Below the pieces are notes generated by a model. The model made no database searches. It worked only from the letters and a program-made list of their open reading frames with translations, and was not told the origin of the DNA. A program made the translations under genes and the position numbers. Shown one piece after another: positions 15,736 through 22,726 of a stretch of 45,108 nt of DNA. Position 1 is the first letter of the stretch. Every line of letters starts with the position of its first letter. The stretch spans positions 1 through 45,108 of the forward strand of contig URRP01000019.1 of NCBI GenBank assembly GCA_900550375.1, given 5' to 3'. The stretch comes from an uncultured Alistipes sp. Lineage in GTDB: Bacteria > Bacteroidota > Bacteroidia > Bacteroidales > Rikenellaceae.

Positions 15736-17457
15736 ATGAACCGCCTGAAAAACTTCCTGACCGACACGGCCGTTTCGCTGTCACGGGTCGCTCTGCGCTA
15801 TCCCGTCGAAACGCTCCTGAGCCTCTATGCTTACGTACTTTTCAGCCTCGGCATGGAGGAGGTCTTGGTCGACCCTCCCAGAGCCGTGATTTACATTCCG
15901 CTGCTCACGTTCGCTGCGGCGCTGGTCGCCAACACGCTGACCCGCTGTCACCCGAGGTGGCGCATCCTCTATTTCGTTCTGCTGCTGCTGCCGGCAGCTT
16001 CGTGGGCGATGGGCGACGCATGGTTCTCGACCAACCCGTTCTACATCACGCTCGGCGTACTGGCACCGCTGGCCATCCTTCTGGCGCGACGGGCACTCGG
16101 GAACCGAGAGTTCACGCGCGATGCGCTCACCTACCTGCAAGCGGCAGTCGTCGGGGGATTCCTCGCATGGGCCGCCCTGCTCGCTTTTCTGGCGATTTTC
16201 CATTCCGTGATCTACATCTTCGGCATCTGGCAGGGTGCAGCCAACCACATCAGCGTATATGCCCTGTGGTTCGCCCTCCTCGTACTCTGGCCCCTGCTGG
16301 CACTCGCACTGCTCGACCGCTTCGCAGGCGACGAGCTTCGCGGCTCGAAAATCGGCGATGCGCTGCTCAACTACATCCTCGCACCTGCACTGCTGATTTA
16401 CACGGCCATCCTCTACCTCTATTGCCTTCAAATTCTTTTTTCGTGGACACTTCCCAAAGGCGGCGTGGCCTATCTGGTCTTCGGCTTCACCTTGGCGCTG
16501 TTCATCGTCAAGGCGTTGCAGGAGCTCGTCGTGCGACGGCGTTACGACTGGTTCTTCGGGCACGTGAGCTGCTTCGCGCTGCTGCCGCTCGTACTCTTCT
16601 GGACGGGCGTGGCACAGCGCATCGCCGACTACGGACTCACCGACCTGCGCGTCTATCTCGTCGTCTGCGGCGCGATCATGACCGTTGCCGTCGGACTCTT
16701 CTTCGCACGACGAACCGCCCACTACTACTACATCGCCGGCACGGCGTTCGCGCTCTTCCTCACGACGGCCTACATCCCCTATTTCTCGGCTTCGGCGCTC
16801 TCGCTGCGGTCGCAGACCGAACGCGCCCGACGATTGGCCGCCGAAACAGGGCTGCTGAAGGAGAACGGGCAGCTCGACCTCACACGCATCGACGAACGCG
16901 ACACCACCCTTATCGAGGGCTACCGCGAACTCTATTCGTCGCTCGACTACATCGACGACAACGACACGCTGCTGCTCGCCGACCGTTTCGGCATCGCCCG
17001 TTCGGCCGAATTCCCGAACGCCTTCAAAAACCGAGAGGTGCGCAGCTATATCCGAAGGGGATGGCAAGGCGTCGTTTCGACCGACGGGATCGAAACCCCG
17101 CTGTACTTCAGCGGCGACGAGCGCCGCGACCCGCTCGACATCGGCGGTTATCGCTACTGCTACAACCCCTTACCCTACGAAACAGATCCGTCGAAGGCCC
17201 GCTACTCGACGAACAACGACACGCTGCGGCTCTATCTGCCCGACGGACGCGAGGTGTTCCGCCGTTCGCTGGCCGATCTCTTCACCGACCGCTGCGACCA
17301 ACTGCTGTACCAGCCCGACGACGACCCGCTCTACTCGGCAGACAACCTCTCGGTCTATCGCACCGATTCGCTGCTCATCACTTTCCGGCGGGTCGAAGTA
17401 TCACGCGCAAAACAGCGCTACGTCGACCTCACCGTCGACAAATTCTACACGAAATAA
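15736..17457 (+). CDS. DUF4153 family multi-pass membrane protein
   Basis: 573 residues. About ten hydrophobic segments occupy the first 360 residues (for example the stretches around YLQAAVVGGFLAWAALLAFL and LYLVVCGAIMTVAVGLFF equivalents). They are followed by a soluble C-terminal domain of about 200 residues rich in Asp, Arg and Tyr. This layout fits DUF4153 proteins of Bacteroidetes, whose function is not established. It follows rlmB by 18 bp and is followed by the YgjP-like gene after 2 bp, so it belongs to the same run. The family assignment is from recognition only. Confidence 0.8.
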   Translation: MNRLKNFLTDTAVSLSRVALRYPVETLLSLYAYVLFSLGMEEVLVDPPRAVIYIPLLTFAAALVANTLTRCHPRWRILYFVLLLLPAASWAMGDAWFSTNPFYITLGVLAPLAILLARRALGNREFTRDALTYLQAAVVGGFLAWAALLAFLAIFHSVIYIFGIWQGAANHISVYALWFALLVLWPLLALALLDRFAGDELRGSKIGDALLNYILAPALLIYTAILYLYCLQILFSWTLPKGGVAYLVFGFTLALFIVKALQELVVRRRYDWFFGHVSCFALLPLVLFWTGVAQRIADYGLTDLRVYLVVCGAIMTVAVGLFFARRTAHYYYIAGTAFALFLTTAYIPYFSASALSLRSQTERARRLAAETGLLKENGQLDLTRIDERDTTLIEGYRELYSSLDYIDDNDTLLLADRFGIARSAEFPNAFKNREVRSYIRRGWQGVVSTDGIETPLYFSGDERRDPLDIGGYRYCYNPLPYETDPSKARYSTNNDTLRLYLPDGREVFRRSLADLFTDRCDQLLYQPDDDPLYSADNLSVYRTDSLLITFRRVEVSRAKQRYVDLTVDKFYTK

Positions 17458-17459
17458 CG

Positions 17460-18026
17460 TTGGAGACCACGTTGCAGCATCCCTTGCTGGGCGAAATCGT
17501 CCTCAGCCAGACCCGCCGCGCACGCCGTATCTCGCTCTCGGTGCGCGGCACGGGTGTCGTGCGGCTGAGTTTCCCCTGCGGCGTATCGTCTACGCGGGCG
17601 CTGGCTTTTCTGGAATCGAAGAGCGACTGGGTCGTGCGAACGCGCGACCGGCTCACGGCACGCGCAGCGGCGCATCCCGCGCCTTCGTTCGACGACATCG
17701 AGGCGCTGCGCCGTGCCGCCAAAGCCGAATTGCCCCTGCGTGTGGATGAGCTGGCACGTCTCTACGGATTTAGGTACGGGAGAGTAACGATCCGCGCATC
17801 GCGGACCAAATGGGGTTGCTGCACGGCCGACAATAATCTGTCGCTCAGTCTCTTTCTGATGACACTTCCGCCGCACTTGCGCGACTTCGTGCTGCTGCAC
17901 GAACTCTGCCACACCCTCCATCACAACCACTCGCCGCGTTTTCACGCACTGCTCGACCGGCTCACCGGCGGCAAAGAAAAACTCCTCAGCCGAGAGCTGA
18001 GGAGCTATGCAATACCTGCACGATAG
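17460..18026 (+). CDS. YgjP-like metal-dependent hydrolase (DUF45/SprT-like fold)
   Basis: 188 residues if started at TTG 17460, two bases after the DUF4153 stop. No ATG fits, because the frame is open far upstream through neighbouring genes. The C-terminal half has the diagnostic block SRTKWGCCTADNNLSL and the zinc site HELCHTLHHNHSPRFH, that is HExxH plus a downstream His, at about residues 150-168. This matches the YgjP/DUF45 metallopeptidase-like family. The true substrate is uncertain in the family. The 3' end of this coding region contains a hairpin that works as a terminator for the opposite-strand gene. The gene ends 5 bp from the convergent stop at 18032. Confidence 0.87.
   Translation: METTLQHPLLGEIVLSQTRRARRISLSVRGTGVVRLSFPCGVSSTRALAFLESKSDWVVRTRDRLTARAAAHPAPSFDDIEALRRAAKAELPLRVDELARLYGFRYGRVTIRASRTKWGCCTADNNLSLSLFLMTLPPHLRDFVLLHELCHTLHHNHSPRFHALLDRLTGGKEKLLSRELRSYAIPAR
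17973..18004 (-). terminator. Minus-strand terminator inside the 3' end of the YgjP-like gene
   Basis: Read on the minus strand: CTCCTCAGC, loop TCTCG, GCTGAGGAG, then TTTTTCTTT. The 9-bp stem is perfect and the T run lies at 17981-17973. It starts about 28 bp past the stop of the pseudouridine synthase at 18032. It therefore probably terminates that gene while also encoding the last residues of the convergent gene. Confidence 0.75.
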
Positions 18027-18031
18027 CCGCG

Positions 18032-19456
18032 CTATTCGTACTGGCCGCTCTTGAGACGCATCACTTCGTCCTTGGTAAGGAACCGCCATGCGCCGCGCTT
18101 GAGATTCTTCTTCGTCAGACCGGCATAGTAGACGCGGTCGAGCTTCTGAACCTTATATCCCAGCGATTCGAAGATACGCCGCACGATGCGGTTGCGGCCC
18201 GAATGGATCTCGATCCCGATCTCGGACTTATCCTCCTTGACGTATGCGATCTCGTCGGCATGAATCTCGCCGTCCTCGAGCGTAATGCCCTCGACGATGC
18301 GATCCATATCGGCACGTGCCAGCGGCTTGTCGAGCGACACCTGATAGACCTTCTTCTTCATATACGACGGATGAGTCAGCTGACGCGTCATATCGCCGTC
18401 GTTGGTGAACAGAAGCAGTCCCAACGAGTTCTTGTCGAGACGTCCCACCGGATAGATACGTTCCTCGCAAGCGCCCTTCACCAGATCCATCACCGTCTTG
18501 TCGGCGTGAGGATCTTCGAGCGAGGTGACATAACCCTTGGGCTTGTTGAGCACCAGATAGACCTTCTTCTCGCCCTCTACGCGGCTGTCGTTGAACTTCA
18601 CCTCGTCGGTCGGCATCACCTTCGATCCCAGCTCGGTCACGACCACACCGTTGACCGAAACCAGTCCGGCCTGAATGTAGTCGTCGGCCTCGCGCCGCGA
18701 ACAGAGTCCCGACTGAGCGATGAAACGATTCAGACGCATCTCGCCCGTCTGCACATTGGGGTTGTAACGGGGATAGCTCTTCGGCCGCTCCTCACCGCGG
18801 CGATCGTCGCGCTTGAATCCGCCTGCCGGCTTGGTACCGTAACGCTTCGGCGCACCCGTGCGTTCACCGCGATTGAATCCGCCCGCTTCCCCCGCTTCGC
18901 CGTACGGGCGCTTGGGGCCGAATTTCCCCGCCGGCTTTCTGCCGTAGGCGGGTTTGTCACCGTATTTCGGAGCGCCGAACGGTTTGCGTCCGTAGGGACG
19001 TGCCGGACGATCTTCCGAGTCGCCGCGGCCGCCGTTGTATCCGCCCGGGCGATCCGAGCGATCCGAGCGATCCGAGAAATGACCCACCGGACGACCTTCG
19101 CCGTTGCGCGGGCCGCCGAACGGCTTGTGTCCGTAGGGACGTGCCGGACGATCTTCCGAGTCGCCGCGGCCACCGTTGTATCCGCCAGAACGACCCTGAT
19201 AGTGGCCCGAGGGGCGGCCTTCGCCATATTTAGGACCTCCTGCCGAGCGGCGCGGACGCTCGTCGACAGGATGGTTGTCTTCCGTAAAGTGGGGATTGTA
19301 CGAAGCACGCCGGGGGGCATGTTCGCGAGGGGTGTCATCGGCATCACGCCGGGGACCGGGGCGACGTTCGATACGTTCGGACGTGGTCGTCCGCTTCCGC
19401 TTGTCGCGTGCGAAACGGTCGAGAACCTCCGTCGAGTCGCTGTTGTAGTCTTTCAT
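18032..19456 (-). CDS. Pseudouridine synthase (RluB/RsuA family) with RG-rich N-terminal extension
   Basis: Isomerises specific uridines of rRNA to pseudouridine. 474 residues, about twice the size of a minimal RsuA/RluB. The core (about 230-474) has an S4 RNA-binding domain (MRLNRFIAQSGLCSRREADDYI) and a catalytic domain with NKPKGYVTS, YPVGRLDKNSLGLLLFTNDG (catalytic Asp in GRLDKNS) and RIFESLGYKVQKLDR. The first 230 residues are low-complexity, rich in Arg, Gly, Asp, Pro and Tyr, with two near-identical 24-residue blocks 47 residues apart and an SDRSDRSDR run. Such basic disordered tails are common on Bacteroidetes RNA-binding proteins. RluB versus RsuA specificity cannot be decided. Its terminator lies inside the convergent gene. 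Confidence 0.92.
   Translation of the reverse strand: MKDYNSDSTEVLDRFARDKRKRTTTSERIERRPGPRRDADDTPREHAPRRASYNPHFTEDNHPVDERPRRSAGGPKYGEGRPSGHYQGRSGGYNGGRGDSEDRPARPYGHKPFGGPRNGEGRPVGHFSDRSDRSDRPGGYNGGRGDSEDRPARPYGRKPFGAPKYGDKPAYGRKPAGKFGPKRPYGEAGEAGGFNRGERTGAPKRYGTKPAGGFKRDDRRGEERPKSYPRYNPNVQTGEMRLNRFIAQSGLCSRREADDYIQAGLVSVNGVVVTELGSKVMPTDEVKFNDSRVEGEKKVYLVLNKPKGYVTSLEDPHADKTVMDLVKGACEERIYPVGRLDKNSLGLLLFTNDGDMTRQLTHPSYMKKKVYQVSLDKPLARADMDRIVEGITLEDGEIHADEIAYVKEDKSEIGIEIHSGRNRIVRRIFESLGYKVQKLDRVYYAGLTKKNLKRGAWRFLTKDEVMRLKSGQYE
18974..19186 (-). repeat. Imperfect direct repeats within the RG-rich extension
   Basis: A 72-bp unit at 18974-19045 recurs at 19115-19186 with about three mismatches, a period of 141 bp or 47 codons. 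Between them a 9-bp unit CGATCCGAG is repeated three times in tandem (19050-19076), encoding SDR x3. All repeats keep the reading frame. They indicate in-frame duplication and likely length variation between strains. Confidence 0.85.
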
Positions 19457-19478
19457 TTCGATTCAAATTAATTCGTGG

Positions 19479-19486
19479 CAAAGGTA
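19479..19486 (-). promoter_or_regulatory. -7 box of the pseudouridine synthase gene
   Basis: On the minus strand TACCTTTG fits TAnnTTTG and lies 22 bp before the ATG at 19456. No clear TTG at -33. It supports 19456 as the start of the long, RG-rich form. Confidence 0.55.
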
Positions 19487-19614
19487 ATCTAATTTTCGGA
19501 GATTGTCCGCATAAATCGCACCAAATCAGTTGTACAGCCGGACATTTTCGATCCCCGCAGCCTTTTTCCGCACGCGGCGTTCCTTCCTGCACGGCAGGGA
19601 TGGAAAAGACCACG

Positions 19615-19648
19615 AAAAAACCTGTCCGCAAACCGATTGCGGACAGGT
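19615..19648 (-). terminator. Rho-independent terminator after the stomatin-like gene
   Basis: On the minus strand a 12-bp perfect stem (ACCTGTCCGCAA / TTGCGGACAGGT) with loop TCGGT is followed by a T run ending at 19615. It starts about 20 bp after the stop at 19669 and closes the nfeD-stomatin unit. Confidence 0.92.
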
Positions 19649-19668
19649 CGAAACAATCTTTCGAGAAC

Positions 19669-20646
19669 CTATTTTTTCGAGGCCTTATCGAAAATCTCCC
19701 GAATGCCTCCCAAGGCACCGATCACGGAGGTCGCCTCGTAGGGAACATACACCGTTCGGACCTGATCTCCGTCGACCATCTCTTTGAGCGCATCGATATA
19801 TTTCACCGCCAGAAGATAGGAGGCCGGATCGGAACTGCTGCCGCTTACGGCCGCCGCAATCCGGGCGATCGCCTCGGCCTCGGCATTTGCTTGCAGCACT
19901 TTGGCCTGAGCTTCGCCTTCGGCTTTAAGGATTTGCGCCCGCTTCTCCGCTTCGGCATAGTTGATCTGGGAGGTGCGGTCACCCTCGGATTGCAGAATCG
20001 CCGAAGCCTTTTCACCCTCGGCCTTGAGAATCTTCGCACGCCGTTCGCGCTCGGCCTGCATCTGCTGCTCCATCGCCTCCTTGACGCTGTCGGGCGGCGT
20101 GATATCCTGCAATTCCACACGATTGACCTTCACGCCCCATTTGTTCGTCGCCTCGTCCAGCACGGCACGCAGCTTGGCATTGATGGTATCGCGCGATGTC
20201 AGCGTCTCATCCAGCTCCAACTCGCCGATCACGTTGCGCAACGTCGTCTGCGTCAGCTTCTCGATTGCGTTAGGTAAGTTGTCTATCTCGTAAACGGCTT
20301 TGGCCGGATCGACGATCTGAAAATAGAGCAGGGCATTGATCCGCGTCGTCACATTGTCCTTGGTGATGACGTTCTGCTCGGGAAAATCGTAGACCTGTTC
20401 CCGCAGATCGATGCGGTCCGAGAACTTGACCACCGCACCGCCGCCCTCGACCGGATAGCGTACATAGACCTTGCGCGGCCTATCGATAATCGGCCAGATG
20501 ATGTTGATTCCCGAAGGAAGAGTCCGATAATACTTTCCCAGCCGCTCGATGACCTTGGTCTCCGACTGCTGGATGATCTTCAATCCCGAAATGACGAAAA
20601 CGACGACGATCAGCGCGATCAGCCATAGAATTGCAATACTTCCCAT
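19669..20646 (-). CDS. SPFH/Band 7 (stomatin-like, QmcA-type) membrane protein
   Basis: Membrane-anchored scaffold protein of the stomatin/prohibitin superfamily, thought to organise membrane microdomains and act with NfeD partners. 325 residues: one N-terminal membrane segment (IAILWLIALIVVVFVISGL), Band 7 domain (about 25-200, containing ERLGKYYRTLPSGINIIWP and NVITKDNVTTRINALLYF), then a coiled coil (about 205-260, with AERERRAKILKAEGEKASA) and a hydrophobic C-terminal region. Starts 2 bp after the nfeD stop, so the two are one operon. Exact client unknown. Confidence 0.93.
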   Translation of the reverse strand: MGSIAILWLIALIVVVFVISGLKIIQQSETKVIERLGKYYRTLPSGINIIWPIIDRPRKVYVRYPVEGGGAVVKFSDRIDLREQVYDFPEQNVITKDNVTTRINALLYFQIVDPAKAVYEIDNLPNAIEKLTQTTLRNVIGELELDETLTSRDTINAKLRAVLDEATNKWGVKVNRVELQDITPPDSVKEAMEQQMQAERERRAKILKAEGEKASAILQSEGDRTSQINYAEAEKRAQILKAEGEAQAKVLQANAEAEAIARIAAAVSGSSSDPASYLLAVKYIDALKEMVDGDQVRTVYVPYEATSVIGALGGIREIFDKASKK

Positions 20647-20648
20647 AT

Positions 20649-21077
20649 TCAGATTTTTTTTACGGTTAAAACGATACTATCGATACGCTCGATCTCGACA
20701 CGCGCTCCCGCATCGATCACGTCGTCTGCAACAGCCGTCCATTCGACTCCGTCGATCCGCACCCGACCGCTGCCGCAGGCGGTATCGATCGTCTCCGTCA
20801 CGACGGCGACGCGGCCGATCATGGCATCGGCATTCGTGCGCACGTCGCGCGATTTGCGAAAGAAATAACGGAGCAGAAGCGGCCGGACCGTGACGAGCGA
20901 ACAGGCCGACACCACGGCAAAAACCAAGATCTGCACCGTCCAACTATCCGTGCAGGCCGCTGCAATACCCGCTGCCACAGCGCCCACAGCCAAACAGAAC
21001 AACGCAAAACCCGACGTGAAAATCTCGGCCAGAAATAAAATCAGCGCCGCGAGAATCCAAAAGTGCCAAATCTCCAT
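20649..21077 (-). CDS. NfeD family membrane protein
   Basis: Short NfeD: 142 residues, with hydrophobic segments in the first 65 residues (HFWILAALILFLAEI; FALFCLAVGAVAAGIAAA; VQILVFAVVSACSLVTV) and a C-terminal OB-fold-like domain (about 80-142, with GRVAVVTETID and GRVRIDGVEWTAVADD). The pairing with a downstream stomatin-like gene is the classical NfeD-SPFH operon. The gene ends in an A8 run (coding KK, then I and the stop), a possible slippage site at the stop, though it would alter only the last residues. Confidence 0.9.
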   Translation of the reverse strand: MEIWHFWILAALILFLAEIFTSGFALFCLAVGAVAAGIAAACTDSWTVQILVFAVVSACSLVTVRPLLLRYFFRKSRDVRTNADAMIGRVAVVTETIDTACGSGRVRIDGVEWTAVADDVIDAGARVEIERIDSIVLTVKKI

Positions 21078-21110
21078 TTCTTTTCAAAGATGGTTGCTAT
21101 ACATCTGATA

Positions 21111-21141
21111 CAAAGATAGAAATCTTTTGTTCATAATACAA
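21111..21141 (-). promoter_or_regulatory. Promoter of the nfeD-stomatin operon
   Basis: Minus-strand TATCTTTG at 21111-21118 with TTG at 21139-21141, exactly 20 bp apart. It predicts a leader of about 25 nt before the ATG at 21077. Confidence 0.75.
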
Positions 21142-21249
21142 CATTCGGCCCGATTTCACGGCATTAAATTCGGAAAAGATCAAAGTCTGCAGTTTTGTCG
21201 GATCTTTGGCTGCGCCGTAGATACTACGCCTCGGCAAAATCCAAATAAA

Positions 21250-21282
21250 TTTGCTTTTGCGCTCGGCTTTTTCGTATCTTTG
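21250..21282 (+). promoter_or_regulatory. Promoter of the MATE transporter gene
   Basis: TTTG at 21250-21253 and TATCTTTG at 21275-21282, 21 bp apart. The start codon is at 21304. This promoter is divergent from the nfeD promoter in the same 226-bp intergenic region. Confidence 0.7.
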
Positions 21283-21303
21283 CAGCACGTTAAACACTCG
21301 TTT

Positions 21304-22629
21304 ATGAATCGGGAAATCCTGCGACTCGCTCTTCCAAACATCGTCTCCAACATCACCGTTCCCTTCATGGGCATCGCCAGTACGATGATCGCCGGCAATC
21401 TGGGCGGCGGCGACGCTACGCGCACCATCGGGTCGCTGGCCGTCGGCGTTTCGATCTTCAACTTCATCTACTGGAACTGCTCCTTCCTGCGCATGGGAAC
21501 GAGCGGGCTGACGGCGCAGGCCTACGGCGCCGGCGATCACCGCGAATGTACCAACACGCTGGCGCGCACGCTGCTGGTCGCCGCCCTGCTGGGTGCGTTG
21601 ATTCTCCTGCTGCAATATCCGCTCGGTGAAGCGGCCATCTGGGCCATGAACGGCGATGAACTGGTCGCCGAATACTTCTATGCCCGTATCTGGGCCGTAC
21701 CGGCGGGCATCATGCTCTTCGGATTCAACGGCTGGTTCATCGGAATGCAGAACGCCCGCATCCCGATGTGGATCGCCATTTTGCAGAACGTCGTCCACAT
21801 CGGCTGCTCGTGGTACTTCGCGTTCCGCTGCAAAATGGGCATCGCCGGCATCGGCTACGGGTCGGTCGTAGCCCAATACCTCGGCGTGGCGCTGGCCGTC
21901 GTGCTGATCGCCGCCAATTACCGGCAGTTCATCACGCGCATCGACTGGCCGGCGGTATTCGACCTGCGGCCGATCCGGCGTTTCATGGTCGTCAACCGCG
22001 ACATCATCATCCGCACGCTCTGTATCGTCGCGGTCTACACCTTCTTCACCGGTGCATCGGCCCGCATGGAGGACAAGACACTGCTGGCCGTCAACACCAT
22101 CCTGCTTCAGCTCTTCACCCTCTTCTCCTACATGACCGACGGCTTCGCACAGGCCGCCGAAGCCCTCACGGGCCGCTTCATCGGCGCCCGCGACGGCGCG
22201 TCACTGCGCCGCTGCATCCGCAATTCGATCTTCTGGTCGCTGGCCGTTGCCGTAGTGTTCGTGGGCATCTACCTCATCTGGTGGCGCGACCTGCTCCACA
22301 TCTTCACCCTGAGCAGCCCCGAATCTTCGGCCTACATCATCGCGACGGCAGGCGACTACATCGGCTGGATCATCGCCATACCGATCGCCAGCTCCCTGCC
22401 GTTCCTGATGGACGGCATCATGGTCGGTGCGACCCGCACCCGCGTCATGCGCGACTCGATGATCCTGTCGACGATCATCTATTTCGTCATCTTTTTCGCC
22501 TTCTCGCCGCTGATCGGCAACAACGCCCTGTGGTGTGCATTCCTGCTTTATATGCTTCTGCGAGGCGTACTGCAATACTACATGACCCACCGCTTGCAGG
22601 ATATCTACCGGCAGGTGAAAACCGTCTGA
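21304..22629 (+). CDS. MATE family efflux transporter
   Basis: Integral-membrane exporter of the multidrug and toxic compound extrusion family, driven by a proton or sodium gradient. The ATG at 21304 (MNREILRLALPNIVSNITVP) fits the promoter just upstream and gives 441 residues, the usual size; the longer open frame from 21127 is rejected. Twelve hydrophobic segments are expected and many are visible. The N-terminal LALPNI and the DinF-like FIYWNCSFLRMGTSGLTAQAYGAGD block at about residues 55-80 are recognisable. The second half repeats the pattern (DGFAQAAEALTGRFIGA). Substrate unknown. Confidence 0.93.
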   Translation: MNREILRLALPNIVSNITVPFMGIASTMIAGNLGGGDATRTIGSLAVGVSIFNFIYWNCSFLRMGTSGLTAQAYGAGDHRECTNTLARTLLVAALLGALILLLQYPLGEAAIWAMNGDELVAEYFYARIWAVPAGIMLFGFNGWFIGMQNARIPMWIAILQNVVHIGCSWYFAFRCKMGIAGIGYGSVVAQYLGVALAVVLIAANYRQFITRIDWPAVFDLRPIRRFMVVNRDIIIRTLCIVAVYTFFTGASARMEDKTLLAVNTILLQLFTLFSYMTDGFAQAAEALTGRFIGARDGASLRRCIRNSIFWSLAVAVVFVGIYLIWWRDLLHIFTLSSPESSAYIIATAGDYIGWIIAIPIASSLPFLMDGIMVGATRTRVMRDSMILSTIIYFVIFFAFSPLIGNNALWCAFLLYMLLRGVLQYYMTHRLQDIYRQVKTV

Positions 22630-22639
22630 ACCTCACGAT

Positions 22640-22671
22640 AAAAGGGCGTCTGCGTATGGCAGACACCCCTT
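22640..22671. terminator. Shared terminator between convergent genes
   Basis: On the minus strand GGGTGTCTGC, loop CATAC, GCAGACGCCC is followed by TTTT; the T/G position can wobble-pair in RNA. On the plus strand the same stem has one C-A mismatch and a weaker tail. It probably ends the minus-strand fimbrillin-like gene and, less efficiently, the MATE gene. Confidence 0.7.
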
Positions 22672-22726
22672 GTTGTAACCCGAGCGGGCTTTTCTCTCAC
22701 GAGTTAAACCCTGCCCGGCAATCCTT

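Noticed and set aside
15324..17459. Long Arg/His/Pro-rich open frame upstream of the YgjP-like domain
   Set aside because: Out-of-frame reading of rlmB and DUF4153. Only the part from 17460 shows a real family.
20654..20661. T8 run (A8 on the coding strand) at the nfeD stop as a phase-variation site
   Set aside because: Slippage there would change only the last one or two residues and the stop, with little effect on the protein, though coupling to the next gene could shift.
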